A stretch of DNA of 64,000 nt. Origin: Parelaphostrongylus tenuis. Taxonomy: Eukaryota; Nematoda; Chromadorea; Rhabditida; Metastrongylidae. The notes under the pieces are model-generated. The model did not search any database, was not told the origin of the DNA, and saw only the letters and a program-made list of their open reading frames with translations. Below are positions 12,201 to 24,708 of the stretch, one piece after another (position 1 is the stretch's first letter; each line of letters begins with the position of its first letter). The DNA is taken from contig JAHQIW010001340.1 of the NCBI GenBank assembly GCA_019055375.1, forward strand, positions 1,054,001 through 1,118,000, written 5' to 3'. Made by a program: the position numbers and the translations under genes.

Positions 12201-14283
12201 AATAAAGTATTGTAAAAAAAGATTTGCTTGAATTTTCGACCAAGTTTCTGAATTTAAATACAGTGAGGTTTGAATTTGAGATTTCTTTATGGAAAAATAT
12301 AACGTAACACAGTAGTCGCCTCACATAGCTGAAATTGGTGGCGCGGCTACTTTACTAAACGAAGTGCCACTTGTTCAACTTTGTTGACGTTTCAGTGAAG
12401 CTCGATACCAAGAGATTCGAGTTTCGACGAAAAAGACGATTTGATTACAGCCGTATTTACATATTCACTGTGATAAACTAAGGATACATAAACATATTGG
12501 CAATTATCTGTAGTTTGAGTCGCCTTTATCTCCACTATTCACCTCCACTGAGAAATGACTGTGTTAGTATGTTTTTTTTTTCGGAGTCTTATAAAAAATT
12601 AATTCTTTTGTCAAAACATTGCCACGAATGTGTCACCGTGAGAAAACATTCACCTGAGAGACAATGAATTACCAAAATTACTTAAGTAATGAAGTAGAAG
12701 GGAAGACAATTTTGCCTTTTACCAAATATTCCCCGCTTCGTGAATAGTAATCAAATTCAACTGATGAAGCTTGGATTCATTAAGCTGCTATTGATTCGCA
12801 CTTCAAAGTGCGCGTTCTACTATATTTTATACTTATATTTGGAAAATCGGTTGGAATTGATAAGATTGTAATCGAAATAAAGGAGAGCGCACAATAATCA
12901 TGATTTCACTAATGAATTAATTCTCTGCATCTATTAACCGTTTTGGAAACAATAAAAGAGCAAATTGTGATTTGACTACGTTTGGAGGAAATTTTCAAAT
13001 TGAAAGATTGACACTTTTGATGCCTTATAGCGATATGATCAATAATGATGATGAGAAACTCTTAGGGACGTGATAAGACAAAATAAATTATGATCTCAAA
13101 GCTTTTACTTTGTTCGAAAGTTATGAATGTCAGCCAAACTAATGTACATCAGTTTTAGTCTTAACCCGGAGGTACGATATCTGAAACGGTCCAGCTTATC
13201 AAATATGCTGAGACTAGGGAAACGTGCTGGTACATTGAAGCGGCGAGTACTCTGCGAAGACTGTAATCTCGGCAACCTGATGCGACTCGGTCGATGATGG
13301 CGGACGTCTGTGTTACTTGTATTTAACTTCATGAGCCTAACTTACTCCGTTGAATAAAGAGTTTGATCTAACTGAAAACACTATGATGATGCCTACATCT
13401 TTTCTACTTGAGATGCCCTTCTTACTTTATGCTATCAGCAAATGCTCAATTTCATATTGAATGAGTCAGGAACTTGCGGCGGACGTTGTAGTCAACCAAA
13501 GCCGTACTTTTATGACGCATCGACCGTCTTTGATCGAAAAACACAGACCTTAATCGAGTAATTTCAAGCTAGAGTACTTAGGAGGAAGTTCATTTGATTC
13601 TGATACTTGCAAATGCATTACTATTTCGAATTCTCAGGAATTGAAAGAGAAAAGAACTCGGAAATGTGATTCAAATAACCATAGTTCAGCCTTTCTTAAG
13701 GTTGAAAGTCGCCAAAGAGTAAGAAATAACTATCGATTCCATCCACTGGCTACCCAAAAAGTATTATGATACATCCAGTTTTGTAAATCATTCAACATTC
13801 TCGGACAAATATAGTCATGACATATATCACTGCTATAAAAACAATAAATAAATGAATTACTGTAGATCAATGTACTTCAAATACAACGTCACTTCGATTC
13901 ACGAAATTCGTCACTACTCATCTGTGCACTGTAATCCTACGAATCATCAAGCAACTAGAAGGGCACCCACAGCCTCTATTTATTCCCGTTACGTATCAAA
14001 TATGCTAGTAGGCTACTCTCGCTCCATAGACTCGAAGATTGCGTGCTTTTGATTTTGGTGCTGTTTTCAATTTTTTCAAAGAGAATTGGCCACAAAAGGT
14101 CGTAGAGATCAATGATATGGATTAACTCCTTACTAGGTGTTGTGATGAAAATTTTACCACTTCGGTGTGCTCTATCTCTTAGCCCATTCCACACCCACAC
14201 ACCAGTGTATTTACAGGGTGCAAGAAAAGTTCTGTTAATTTTTTCTAGAAATTTCATCAGTAGAAAATATTGCATAAACAAAT
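12201..14283. other. No recognisable gene
   Basis: AT-rich sequence without a domain-bearing open segment. Short open frames at 13105-13332 (-) and 13852-14052 (+) show no motif. A TTTCAG at 12393 opens a 26-codon segment with no donor. Confidence 0.45.
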
Positions 14284-14872
14284 AATAGGTTGGGGAAAAG
14301 TTTTAAGAAAAGTTTGTAACTTTTTAGGGTGTAGGCCTTTTTTTGTGTTTTTGGGCTCATTTGAAAGCCCGCCTTCTTCCGCGTTGTTTGGCATATAATT
14401 TATCTACTTATTTCAAGATGGAGTTAACAAGTGAGCAAATTAGGTTATTGATGATGCACGAATGGCTGTTGGGTTCAAATGCAACGATGGCAAGTGAACG
14501 CGTCAATGTGGCTTGGGGCGAAGACACAGTTGGCAAAAGTACTGTGTACAGGCGGTTTAAAAAGTTTGGCGAAGGTGAAGAAAGTTTGAAAGATCAGCCG
14601 CTTTCAGGTCTTCCAAAAGAAATTGACTGTCAAGCTGTGCTTGGAGTGAATGAAGAAAATGCCTCTTTGACAACTCAGTCATTCATTTCTTCAAAAGCAA
14701 GAAATTGGAATTTTATGCTCGCAGAATCGATCTTTTGCCGGTGAAGTGGCAGAAAGTGCTTGAAATTGAAGAGGAGTACTTGACTATTAGTTTTGTCCTT
14801 GTTCGGGTGTAATAGGTGCACGAATAGATGTTTTACAAGCATTTTCTCAGAACTTTTTCGCCAACCTATTAT
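14284..14872 (+). mobile_element. Mariner deletion derivative with partial transposase
   Basis: The inverted termini are TAGGTTGGGGAAAAGTTTTA at the left and, reverse-complemented, TAATAGGTTGGCGAAAAAGT at the right. The transposase start (MELTSEQIRLLMMHEWLLG) begins near 14419 and keeps the helix-turn-helix region (TVYRRFKKFGEGEESLKDQP) for about 85 codons. The catalytic core is deleted. The C-terminal end (FYARRIDLLPVKWQKVLEIE) then appears in a different frame, followed by a stop. It is the same family as the element at 1-342 and resembles hookworm bandit-type mariners; that comparison is from memory. It is a pseudogene, not an active transposase. Confidence 0.85.
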
Positions 14873-14959
14873 ATTCACTCAAATAAAGGACTATTTACGT
14901 TTAGAAATAATAGATCGACAACTATAGCAACGAAAAACAAAGTTTATAATAAATACTCA

Positions 14960-15990
14960 AAATTGCCTCCTTAGGCCTCTATACTTTAAGAGGTGGCTTG
15001 CAAAAACTTTCAAGATGCTCGCACACGTTTCTACCGTGATTTCGTCTCAAGCGCGTGTCAGAGCCGTTCTAGGCGCGTCTACGCTAGTGTAGCGAGTAAC
15101 CGAGACTTCTTCTCTAGTATGGTCCACACGGAATCATCCATTGAGTTGCGATCCAGCAAGTTTGACAGCTAAATATTTCTCATCCCAGAGACGTGAAAAC
15201 TGTTCTTGACAGGTGCCATCGTTAATCGGGACGAATACGCAGGAGTTCAGTCCAGCTGAAGGGTAAATCGGTCGGCGCTAAAGTATTGCGTACTCCAAGG
15301 CTCCAGTACGCCCCGTGAAACTTGCTGGTGATAGTTAACATGACTGTCTTGACGTTTCCTTTGATGAAGACCAACAGCGTCATTGCGGAGGCGTAAATGC
15401 CAGCCCAACACGGAAGCCGGAAAATGGTTGCCGCTCATGGTTTTTGCTACTGCAGACTTCTTCTGACTCTTTTTGAGAGGTTGGCGTCAAATCTGGCGAA
15501 TGTGGAGCGGTATGACCGTGAACATCTTCCCATCTGTGAGAGGCATCTTCGACGAGCAAGCATCAGCTATCAAACGAATCATTCGGCGAGCAAAAACCCG
15601 TTTCTCTTTCATCGTCTTGTGCAGAAAGTGAACAGGGGCGATTTGTAGCCGCGCAGCATCAGCTTATTTTTGACAATGTTTGGCACGCTCCGCTCGCTGC
15701 TCCTAGGCTTTTGCGCATCGAACGCTTCGGCTTTCGTTGAACTTGGCAATGGATCTACCGAATGTTTTCGGAGTAGACGAGGTGGTTAGACGACAATGTC
15801 AAGGACGGTCCCCAATCCCTCCATTCTCTTTGAAACATTTCACGGCTCTGTTGACACTTCCTTGAAATTTTTTGGGATTGATTTGAAACCAGTCGATTTT
15901 AACAATGTCGGTCGTTTTCATTCCCGTCTTGTGCAACTTAGCTGATGCTATACGTCTATTTTCATCATCTATAACACAGCTCAAAATAGA
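14960..15990 (-). pseudogene. Tc1-like transposase relic
   Basis: Fragments of a Tc1-type transposase appear in order on the minus strand in all three frames. Around 15985-15800 is a helix-turn-helix segment (RIASAKLHKTGMKTTDIVKI, then SVNRAVKCFKENGGIGDRP). Around 15370-15250 is the catalytic-region core (QQVSRGVLEPWS, FTLQLD). Around 15140-14980 is the end (MDDSVWTILEKKSR, then SILKVFASHLLKV). Frameshifts and stops separate every block, and the catalytic carboxylates are not all identifiable. Termini were not resolved, so the limits are those of the recognisable protein. Confidence 0.7.
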
Positions 15991-17344
15991 CAAATGAATG
16001 AAACGGATTTCACACCGAAGTTGGACGAGGAATTCGACAACATTATCAGAATTAATAAAAAAAAGGTTCTTCCATGTTATTCGAGAATAACTGAAAGCAC
16101 GACTCCTTTCAGTAGACATGAAATTTTCATAAGAGTGTTAGTAAACATTCGAAAGCTTAAACTCTCAGTAGTAAGCTACGTGATTTTTTTGAAAAGCCCT
16201 TTATGACGCTGTAGAAGAAAGAAAACACTTGTGTTTTACACACGTATATTTCTCACAGGACAGAACTGATCCCTGGAACTGTGAGTGACCATTCGTTGAC
16301 GTTAGCTTCCGCGATTCTATTGCTGTGCTTATTTTCTGAGAAAACCGTTGTTTTCGGCTAATCTACGGTTTAGAGAAGGGAGCGGGGGAGGGGGTTGCCC
16401 GTGGCTTCAACAGGGCTATCGATTTAACGCTCTGACGCGTTGCACATGTGATGTGCAATTTTTGTTATTTAAGTAGGAGTTTTTCTTCATTTCGGACAAA
16501 ACCCCACATTAAACGTGTGATCCTAATACATAATCCTCCTTTGCACGTTCATATGCTTCTCATACTTCCGGAGAGGAGACTGATAAGTCGGCAACGGGTA
16601 CGAAACGTAATTTTAGTTTGACTGTTACACCTTTATCAAAAAGTATTTTCAAAACAAGCAGCACCTTGTGCACTAGCCAGAGATTTAAGCTTTCGAATGA
16701 ATACTAACACTCTTATGAAAAATTTTTGCCCAGCGAAAGCAGTCGTTTTTTCATTTGTTCCTGGGTGACATAAATAAGCGTAAAAAAATGTTATGTCAGT
16801 GAAAGAACACGAAACTGACAGAATTTTTATCGCATTGTGTATTTAGTTGCACTGGTGTTTGCGTGGCTTTTTGCCAGATAAAGCCTTTCATTAGACTTTT
16901 ATAGTCATTCGCTAGCTTGAGAAGCACAGATTTCAATACTGATTCATTGATGGTTATGTGTTCTTAATAGGATGTACCATTGGAGAGATAACTCTTCTTT
17001 TATTTTGAAGCAGTTAGCCCGTTGCATAGATGTCCCAGCGAATTCTTTGGCAGTTGAATATTTTGAAGTTTGAAAACCAAAAGTATCATATTGTTACGAA
17101 AAGATGAGATTTCAGCTATGAAAATTACAACACATAGGTTTTCTAGTGAAAGAAACAATCACACATAATGTAAATGCGCATTTTTAATGAAAAAAAATTA
17201 CTCCCTTTCGAAAAGAACACAACTTTAACTTTTACGCACATTTTTATCGCTTACAGAAAGTTTGGCTCGAAAATACGCACTCTTCAATATACGAGTTATA
17301 AATAATCTCATATAGAGGTATTTCTTGTATGTGTTGATGTAAAG
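15991..17344. other. No recognisable gene
   Basis: AT-rich sequence with one purine-rich patch (GGGAGCGGGGGAGGGGG near 16378). A 22-nt segment bounded by CTCACAG and GTGAGT near 16258 could be a microexon but has no partner. Nothing else assigned. Confidence 0.45.
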
Positions 17345-17577
17345 GTACCGTAGCCGACTGGTCGTGATGCTCGTCGTAACGTGCATGGAGTCAAGCTCCA
17401 TTCCCAGCTCTCCCCGGCAGTCAATAACTACGCACTATGGAACGTCAGAGCCAGGCTATACTCAAGATTGCAAGGAGACTAGCTCAACCAGTGTATTACG
17501 ACGTCTAAGGAGAAGACGAACTAGCGAACTGAACGCTAGCACAAGTGGGTCCGCACAATGAAAAAAAAAACACTCTG
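17345..17577 (+). repeat. tRNA-derived SINE, family 2, copy 2
   Basis: The head carries an A-box-like GTAGCCGACTGG and a decayed B box, followed by the body CTCTCCCCGGCAGTCAATAA, CACTATGGAACGTCAGAGCC and AGGCTATACTCAAGATTGC. It ends in an A-rich tail (about nine A residues). It matches 36108-36352 and, inverted, 9655-9850. Confidence 0.7.
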
Positions 17578-17714
17578 AAGACGGAGCGATAAGGTGTCGA
17601 GAAAAGATTCGAAGTAAGTCTAGAAAGAGTGTGTACTGATCATGGTATAGAGTTGTTCTCTGAGAGTATCAATATTGCTGGTTTGCAATTTACATTTTAT
17701 TTTTTTTACACGCG

Positions 17715-17795
17715 ATAGGGAAAAATAGAAGTGTTGCTGGTACCCGCTCGAGTCACTCAACGATCAACGCGACGACGGGTGATAAAGGTGACAAG
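17715..17795 (+). repeat. 70-bp dispersed repeat, copy 2
   Basis: Contains GTGTTGCTGGTACCCGCTCG followed by AGTCACTCAACGATCAACGC, the inverted counterpart of 7935-8005. Confidence 0.5.
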
Positions 17796-18339
17796 TGTTG
17801 TAAGCCTCTCACTTACAGTATTAATTTATGATTAAAAATCTTTACGATCAACATTGAACAACAGCAGTATTTTCTCTACTTCTCACGGATCGCATGCTGC
17901 TTTCTGCACTTGTATGTGCTGCCGCAATCTTTTCCACTCTTTTCTATATGAGTGTTCCCAAATGCTCGATGTTTTTCTCAGTGTTTGATGAGACATCTCA
18001 CAGCACTTTAAGTATGCCATGTCCTGTCAGCTGTCAGAGCAAAAGTGAAAGTAATTCTCTTAATACGCTTTCATCCACCTGATATTCTCTGTGTACTTGG
18101 AAACATATTGCGGCTACCTGCACCAAATCTTGGTCTACGACTCCGTTACAATGCTAAGATGAGGTCAGCGCTATTTTTCGGCTATGCATCTTACGGGGTT
18201 GCCCCATAATTTCGTTCTCACTATTGTTTAACCCATTTTTTTCCATTCCGAAAAGGTTACTGCCAAAAGAATATAGTATGTTGGAGAGTGTGAGTAGCCC
18301 TATCCAGACACTTGGATACAGCTGCCATCAGCGTTATCC
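17796..18339. other. Spacer with a possible secreted ORF
   Basis: A 62-codon plus frame at 17894-18082 starts with a hydrophobic leader (MLLSALVCAAAIFSTLFYM) and has four later cysteines. No upstream acceptor or poly(A) signal supports it, so it is noted but not called as a gene. Confidence 0.25.
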
Positions 18340-18985
18340 ATATAAAGCGGTGGGTTAAGGGAAAGTGATGTCTAGTTGGACACTTCGTGCATTGACTGAC
18401 TACGACCGCGCTGCCCCTGACCGTCTGCAAAACTCATGTGCTGCTATCGCACAGGCAGGACTTTCTCAAGTCGATCATCACCGGAATTGAGTCTTGGTTC
18501 TACTACAAGAACAAGACGCGTCATGCCTACTGTCTGCTTCGGGGCAAAAATGCACCAACTTAACCAAAGCCCACGTTCCATGCTTACACGATTATGCTCT
18601 CGATTCCCCGGCAATGAAACGACATGCTGTTTTAGAAACTGATGGACATTAAATGGACATTCATTACCGAGGTTTACGGGAAACAACTCTGGAAGTGGGT
18701 CGCAGCAGTGCGAGAGAAGCGTCCAAAACGACCCAATGTCGACATTCTCCAAGAAACTTTCGACCCCAGGCATTGCATAGTCATCACATATTGGAGAAAC
18801 TGGTCTGGAGCACGGTACCACACCCACCGTATACCTCTGTTACTGCTCCATAGGATGAACATCTCTTGTGCACCCTGAATTAACATTTACGGGAGAAAGT
18901 ATCCAAAGACTACAACCAGCTCAGAAAAAACCTCACCGAGTCTTTTGATCGCCAGCTTCACTATTGCTGGGAGGAAGACATCTAG
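18340..18985 (+). pseudogene. Mariner transposase relic
   Basis: In shifting plus-strand frames one reads the mariner signatures FLKSIITGIESW, NKTRHAYCLLRGKNAPT, LEKLVWSTVPHPPY and DEHLLCTLN, followed by LHYCWEEDI and a stop. These correspond to the catalytic-domain start (TGDE), the PHPPYSPD segment and the DYHLF segment of mariner transposases, all degraded. No terminal repeats were found. Open frames on the minus strand here are shadows. Confidence 0.7.
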
Positions 18986-21077
18986 TTTTTGCGTAACAAA
19001 TGAATACATATAATTGATCATACTACTACATATATTGCTGATTACTTGATTTCTTCAGATAAATGACAATTAAATTGACAAAAGTGTCGGAATTTGAATG
19101 AAATTACGTGACGACACAATACTCAATTTAGCATTCTAGAAGCAGCTTTGTGCACTTATTTCAGGAAATGAAATGAGCATCCTTACGATTTTCTATTGAA
19201 TTGACTAAATAAATTGATATTAAACGTGTACATTTTAGGGATATTTCGTTCTCACCAGAAATGAAATGTCCAAAAGGAGGCTTCCACAAAGGTATTCTTA
19301 GTGTTAAAGAACATTGATGTCTCTTGAAAAACCGCATTATTTGATGAAGAGACTGCATCCATGGGAAAAGAACGTGTATTCAGCTTGCTAAGACACATAT
19401 TCCATAAGTTGCAAATTCTTGAGAACACTTATATGCATAAGTAGCAAATATTCCCATCATAAATAGGTGCCAGACCATTGTTTCTGGTGCATTGATAGGC
19501 GGTTACAATCACCTACACATAGAAAGTCATAATAAGCTAATAAGTCACATAATAAGTCAAGCTGAAGTCGTTCGGAGAGGTGGGAACTGGAAGACTTACA
19601 GTGACTTGATCCGAGGACATTCACCTGAAAAGATATGCAGAGCACGTAAAAATCCAGATAAGGTGGGGCTTTTCAGAATGACTAAACTGTTGATTCCTTT
19701 TCTATTATAATTTTGAAGCTTGCAAAATATTAACCGAACAAATCAGATATGATATGATTTATACGTCTAGGCTTTGGCGAAAGCGTTTCCACCGTAACGT
19801 TGGCCATCGAGTTCTGAGGAAAAAAGCAAAATACCAACCCCGTTCAAGCTTTGAAAAAATAGGGCAAAGAATTCGTTGTTTTCCAATATTTGCTCAGTCA
19901 TTGTGGTGACTTTTAGTACTATATTGAATGAGAGATTTTCAAACTAAGGAATCAGGTTCACGATGTTCCTCAAACAATTTATCAGAATTCAATGAATGCT
20001 AACAGAATATGATCACATATTGGGTTAAAGGTTTTCCTTCACACACAAGAGTTTTGTAAATACGAAAAACATGAGAGGATGTATAGAAAAACAGGAGACA
20101 TGAATTAATCGGGAGAAATGTGAAAATTTCCTAAAAATCGCAAGAAAACCCCAAGAAAAATCACTCTGTGTGTTGCAATTCCAAGGCCCACGGGTTAACA
20201 TGCAGATCATTTTCGTGATGAGGAAGCTAGTTTATTGTCAACTTCAATACACCATTGAACAAATTCGATAGCATGATGTCATCGTATCACACCACTCCTA
20301 TCTGGTGATAATCTAAAGGTGATAGGCGATCCGTATCTTTATGGTATATTTGTAAGGCTAGCGTTCATCTGGGCACCATCACGATGTATTTTTTTGTGAT
20401 AGCTAAGCCTCTTGGAGAATGAGCAACTATGACAACTCGTCGAACAGAATCATTTCCAAAATCTGCATACTTTCTTTATTGCCTGGAATGCAGTTACTGT
20501 TTTTGATCAGCAAACTCTCACTAAATATACCACTACTGCTACCACTACTTGCTGCTACTACTACTATTTACCTCTTCTTATTCCTTTAATCAACAACAAT
20601 ACTATGTGCTAGCGGTAGATGCACTAAAAGTAATCTCATAAAACACTAACCATTGGGAAATGTGTTCCCTTTGCTGTGTTTTGAATTCCAATGCTAAGGC
20701 ATGCCTTGACACGTTGTGGGGAATATCCAAGAGCGATTTTTTCTCATGATATCGTTTTCGAGAGATTCGACCAACTACCGAATTGTGAAATGTGCTGTCA
20801 ATGTAATAATAGCCCTTTTTTTTCTCTAGTGATTGAACTAATGGTGACATAAACAAAGCAAGAACAATGTGAGTGTAAGTCCGTCATGTCTTCTCCGAAG
20901 ACTTCCTTTCGAGAGTGGTATCAAATGGCCCTTGTGAGATGGTATTGTACTTTTCGGGCAAATTATGGTGGCCATTCTGTTATCAAACTAGAGATGCTGA
21001 TCACGATCACGTGAATTTCGATAGCGCTATGATGTTGATCACGTGGTTCCTACTGGTATCATATGTTCGTTGCGTAA
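18986..21077. other. No recognisable gene
   Basis: AT-rich; short frames only. A CTACTACTA-type triplet tract occurs near 20528-20570. Nothing else assigned. Confidence 0.45.
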
Positions 21078-21360
21078 GAGCGCATGTAGCCCAAGGTGCT
21101 CTGCGTCGCACCTAGGTCAATGGTTTGATGTCGCGCTCATGGCCCACCAAGTCATCCATCCCTCCGGGGTCGATAAATTGGTACTAGAATGGTCTCAGAG
21201 GATAAGCAGCACTGACTCGATACAGCGGTAGGCCACCGCGAGTCATTATAAAGGCCAGATATGCATTCAGTCACCTCAAACGAAGTTCAAAATTGAAGAC
21301 GAATGCATGGCGCATCCCTCAGGGATTGATCAGCGCCGAGAGCTTTATCTTCCTTTTTAT
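21078..21360 (+). repeat. tRNA-derived SINE, family 1
   Basis: Head to tail: GAGCGCATGTAGCCCAAGG (A-box region), ATGGTTTGATGTCGCGCTC (decayed B box), CTCCGGGGTCGATAAATTGG, GCAGCACTGACTCGATACAG, CAGGGATTGATCAGCGCCGA, and the tail AGCTTTATCTTCC. Same structure as the copies at 43077 and 46717. Confidence 0.8.
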
Positions 21361-21924
21361 CTTCATTGATCACCTCAGACTGTCGAACTTCAAGATTGGC
21401 TGAGATCTAACCGGTCACGATGATCGCTATCTGCGCTACCGTGTTTTTCTAAACGAGAGGAATTATGCCGCTTAATTCTATTTGGTGGAGATTCCATCGC
21501 TGCACAGATAATCAAAAATCATGAATTCTTCTCACGTCCGGATCGTTGTAACTGGTCTCGCTATAGTTACCGCATAACAAAAACGAAAAAACAGCTAAGA
21601 AAACGAACTGTTTTTGGTGGTTTAACCAAAACACCTTAACTGAAGAGAATTCTGAAAACAAACTCTCTAGCAGTAGTTTTGTTCAGTAGAAGAATGAGTT
21701 TGGAATCATCATCCAAAATTCAGTTATGTATGGTCCTTGTCGTTAATTCATCGTTATTTGAAAAAAATAAGCATAACTGTAAGCAGCACACATAGTTCTT
21801 CTCTTATAGAATTGCACTCAACTTACGGTGAGCGGCTGCCACACCATAGCACGAATTTTACCAGACTCCAAGAAAAAAATTACATCAAATCAAACAAGTT
21901 CCAGACCTTAACAGCTCTCATAAT

Positions 21925-22365
21925 TATTATTTGAGCCAACATGTCATGTGGTCTGTTATAGGCTAAACTTATTGAACCCGCTAAACGTGTTTCGACCCTG
22001 ACGGTTTCATCAGTCAGCTTTTGCCAATCCTCTCGGGGAGCTCAGTTTCTTATGCTAAGAGTAGGCGACGACGAACATTTACACCGTCCATCAGGTAAAA
22101 TTATCACTGAATGGACCATGCTGTACATTCGATTGCTCTTGGCTAACATCGTCAATATATTATACCCGAGAGAACTGGCAAAAAATTAAGAGTACCGCCC
22201 GACTAATGAGACTGCCAAGGTCGAAACATGTATCGGGCTCTATAAGTCAGCCCTATAACAGACCACATGACATTGTTGGTTCAAGGTTCGAACAATAGTT
22301 ATGAGATATGCTGAAATTTGAGCGTGGTCTTAAGAAAACACTCGAAACGAAAAGTGTCAGAGCGT
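21925..22365. repeat. Foldback MITE, GTTTCG family, copy 3
   Basis: The left arm (CATGTCATGTGGTCTGTTAT, then CGTGTTTCGACCCTGACGGT) pairs with the right arm at 22150-22290, whose complement reads ATGTCATGTGGTCTGTTATA and CATGTTTCGACCTTGGCAGT. Both arms also share the CTCTCGGG segment toward the middle. Immediately outside is GCGTGGTCTTAAGAAAACAC, also present in copy 1. No transposase is encoded. Confidence 0.65.
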
Positions 22366-22454
22366 TGGAGCGAAATTTTCGTTGGGAGCGGCAAACTGCT
22401 TGGAAGGAAGCTCATGTGACTAAATGGCAGTTTATATTATAGTAACATTTTTAT

Positions 22455-22690
22455 CGTTTAAAACAATGTTGCAAAACTTTCAGTGGGTTCAGTGTCGATG
22501 GTGACCAGACCGTTGAAGGTTGGCCGCTGACAGATAGACGCATTGTAGCGTGGAAAATAGCAGTGTCAAAACGGGCGTTGGTAGTGCAATGGTTCAGCAC
22601 GTGTCCACGGATAAGGTGAAATTTGGGTTTTAAGTCCAGCTGAGGCAAAAGTTTTGCACATCATTCTTCATCACTGAGTATATTATAACA
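22455..22690 (+). repeat. Half copy of the tRNA-like foldback element
   Basis: It contains the inner segment (GGTTCAGTGTCGATGGTGAC, GACAGATAGACGCATTGTAG) and one tRNA-like arm (GGGCGTTGGTAGTGCAATGG ... TAAGTCCAGCTGAGG) ending in GTTTTGCACATCATTCTTCA. The opposing left arm is missing. Compare 28911-29206 and 53741-54187. Confidence 0.6.
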
Positions 22691-22884
22691 TTACATCAAT
22701 GCCGAAGTTGATCAGATAGAAAGAATTCTGATTGATCATAAAAGCAATGTTACATTGTCTCCAACAGGAAGCTGAAAGACATCGTTCAATCACTTCATCT
22801 AAACAGAGAAAACCATCTGCTTCACAGCGTTTTAATAATGTCCACGTGGTAATAAACAGTTCCAAACTAACTGCATACACTCTG

Positions 22885-23268
22885 TCACCACCACTGCAGT
22901 AATAATTCATTTTTGAGCATGGTTGGAAATTTTTCATCTACTTTGAGGTTTTTATGATCTGTCAGATAAATCTGATTCCTAGTCTCCATTCTTTGAGTAT
23001 CAGAAGCAAAAAAAAAACTATTCACGACAGGAGGGAATAATATCCTGAGGAGACGAGTACCTATCTTATCTTTGCTAGCGGCAAGTCGACCTTTCGAGAT
23101 AGGGTGACACGGGTCAACTGCCACTATTTCAGCTGTTCGACATTTGCTGATAACACACACTTAGATTGGACCTTTCGCACTCACACCATCTGTGTTTTCT
23201 TCTCGTGACCGTGCCCTTCGCATTTTGCCACAATTTCATTTCTCCGGATTTTCAAGGCGGTTTTGTAG
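22885..23268 (-). CDS. Candidate two-exon fragment, unknown protein
   Basis: Exon a is 23268-23185 (acceptor TATCTTTAG, donor GTGAGT) and exon b starts at 23146 (acceptor TGTTATCAG). The phase match (GT|C) gives YKTALKIRRNEIVAKCEGHG, then HEKKTQMV, then KCRTAEIVAVDPCHP and ISKGRLAASKDK. The segment has three cysteines and protein-like composition. The intron would be only 38 nt, at the lower limit for nematodes. Where exon b ends is unclear: the frame stays open to 22885, with possible donors inside. Start codon and terminal exon were not found. No family recognised; a chance open frame cannot be excluded. Confidence 0.3.
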
Positions 23269-24706
23269 CTAAAGATATTGATATCAAACTCAGCAGGTCA
23301 CAAACATAGTGCTCAATTATACATTCCTAAGTTCAATCACTTTATACTAATCTCACTATTTGCCACACGAATAGCTCATCTCATCCTGAAATATTGAGCT
23401 GATTAAACTATTAAACAAAATTTTCAGGTCTCTCTGCTTCAAACGGTTGACGATTAGAGTCATCTGAGGTGAATTTCACTAACTTTTCAATAGAACATTC
23501 CAGTTAGGTGACAGAAATTGAAGTACAGCAATGTCGCTTCTGACTGACCTTGATTACACTTACACCGAGAGTGGTGATCTCTTCAGCTCAGAAGTTCATT
23601 TAATCCGTTGGAATTTGGTCAGCGCTTGCACTTTGACAGACAGTCGTGTCCTCAGCACTTTCATATCTTCGACTGATAGCTGACAACATCACTCAAAATT
23701 ACAATGATCTAATTATCGTATGAATTTGAACGCCTCATCTGATTTGGACTTCATGAATAGTTTTAATAACAAAACAAGCGTCATTTTGAGACAACTGGAA
23801 TGAAAACTGAGAAGCGATTAGTGAGGAATAACTCAACGTTGGACTCGATGACAACTGGAAGGTGATACGTACGTATGATATCTGTTTTGACTAAAAGTTG
23901 TTTTTTGCAAATTTTAGTATGTCGTGGAGATTAATCATCACGCACTCAAAATCATGCTTTTTGCAAGCTGCTCACCATTTTTTATAGTCAGATTGTGACT
24001 ATGGTCCTTTAGAACCGTCATCGGATTAATCGAAATTGCCGACAAATGAAACCACAGAAATAGGCGTCAAATCCAATTTTCAGAATTTCAAGTGAAATCC
24101 CGGCTGCTATAGACATCAGCAACGCATCTGGGACACCATAGCGTTCTATTGAACGAAATACTGTCGAACTAGGGACTTCGAGGGGAGAAGTACACATAGC
24201 ACATTTGGTGAGCGTCAGAAACTCAAGATTTCATCGTAGTGGAATAAAATATTCTATGAAGTCTAGTGATCTGTAGACTCTAATAGTTTCTATAGCAGTC
24301 AATAAGGCTCATTTTCAATTAACACTGATTGGTTTTAATGCTCGTTTCGTCGTTGTCGTTGGTCGTTGTTGTGGTGGTCGTTGTTTCCGAATTACGTGAG
24401 TGGAGATTAACTCCATTTGGTCCCTTAATAAATGACTAGTGCAGATGATAAGTTTAGGGTTGTCTTGAGGGAAGATGTTATAACGGAAATAATTCAAAAA
24501 ACTTTTCTTGAATGTCATGTCGGTTGCCATCTTATCTCATTTCTACGATGTACCTTCTAACAGGCCCTCTTGTAAAGTAGTTAACATGCAGATCTCAGTT
24601 AAGTGCTATTCATGTCATGTTCCACCCACCAGCCTGTCTTACCATTGCAGTTGCTCCCAATGCTTTCAGACATGGGCTTGGCTTTTCCGAAGTTTTTCTT
24701 TTTCAG
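23269..24706. other. Spacer upstream of the elongase gene
   Basis: AT-rich, with a GTCGTTG-rich low-complexity tract near 24345-24395. The ten bases before the elongase exon (TTTCTTTTTCAG) are a strong acceptor, so part of this stretch is outron or first intron. An 85-codon open extension upstream of the elongase start has no similarity to elongases. Confidence 0.45.
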
Positions 24707-24708
24707 AT

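Noticed and set aside
18444..18886. Minus-strand frames of 127 and 70 codons
   Set aside because: The plus strand encodes degraded mariner signatures in this interval, so the minus frames are shadows.
24508..24708. Upstream extension of the elongase frame
   Set aside because: It lies before a strong TTTTTCAG acceptor and has no elongase similarity; the ATG at 24709 fits the family length.
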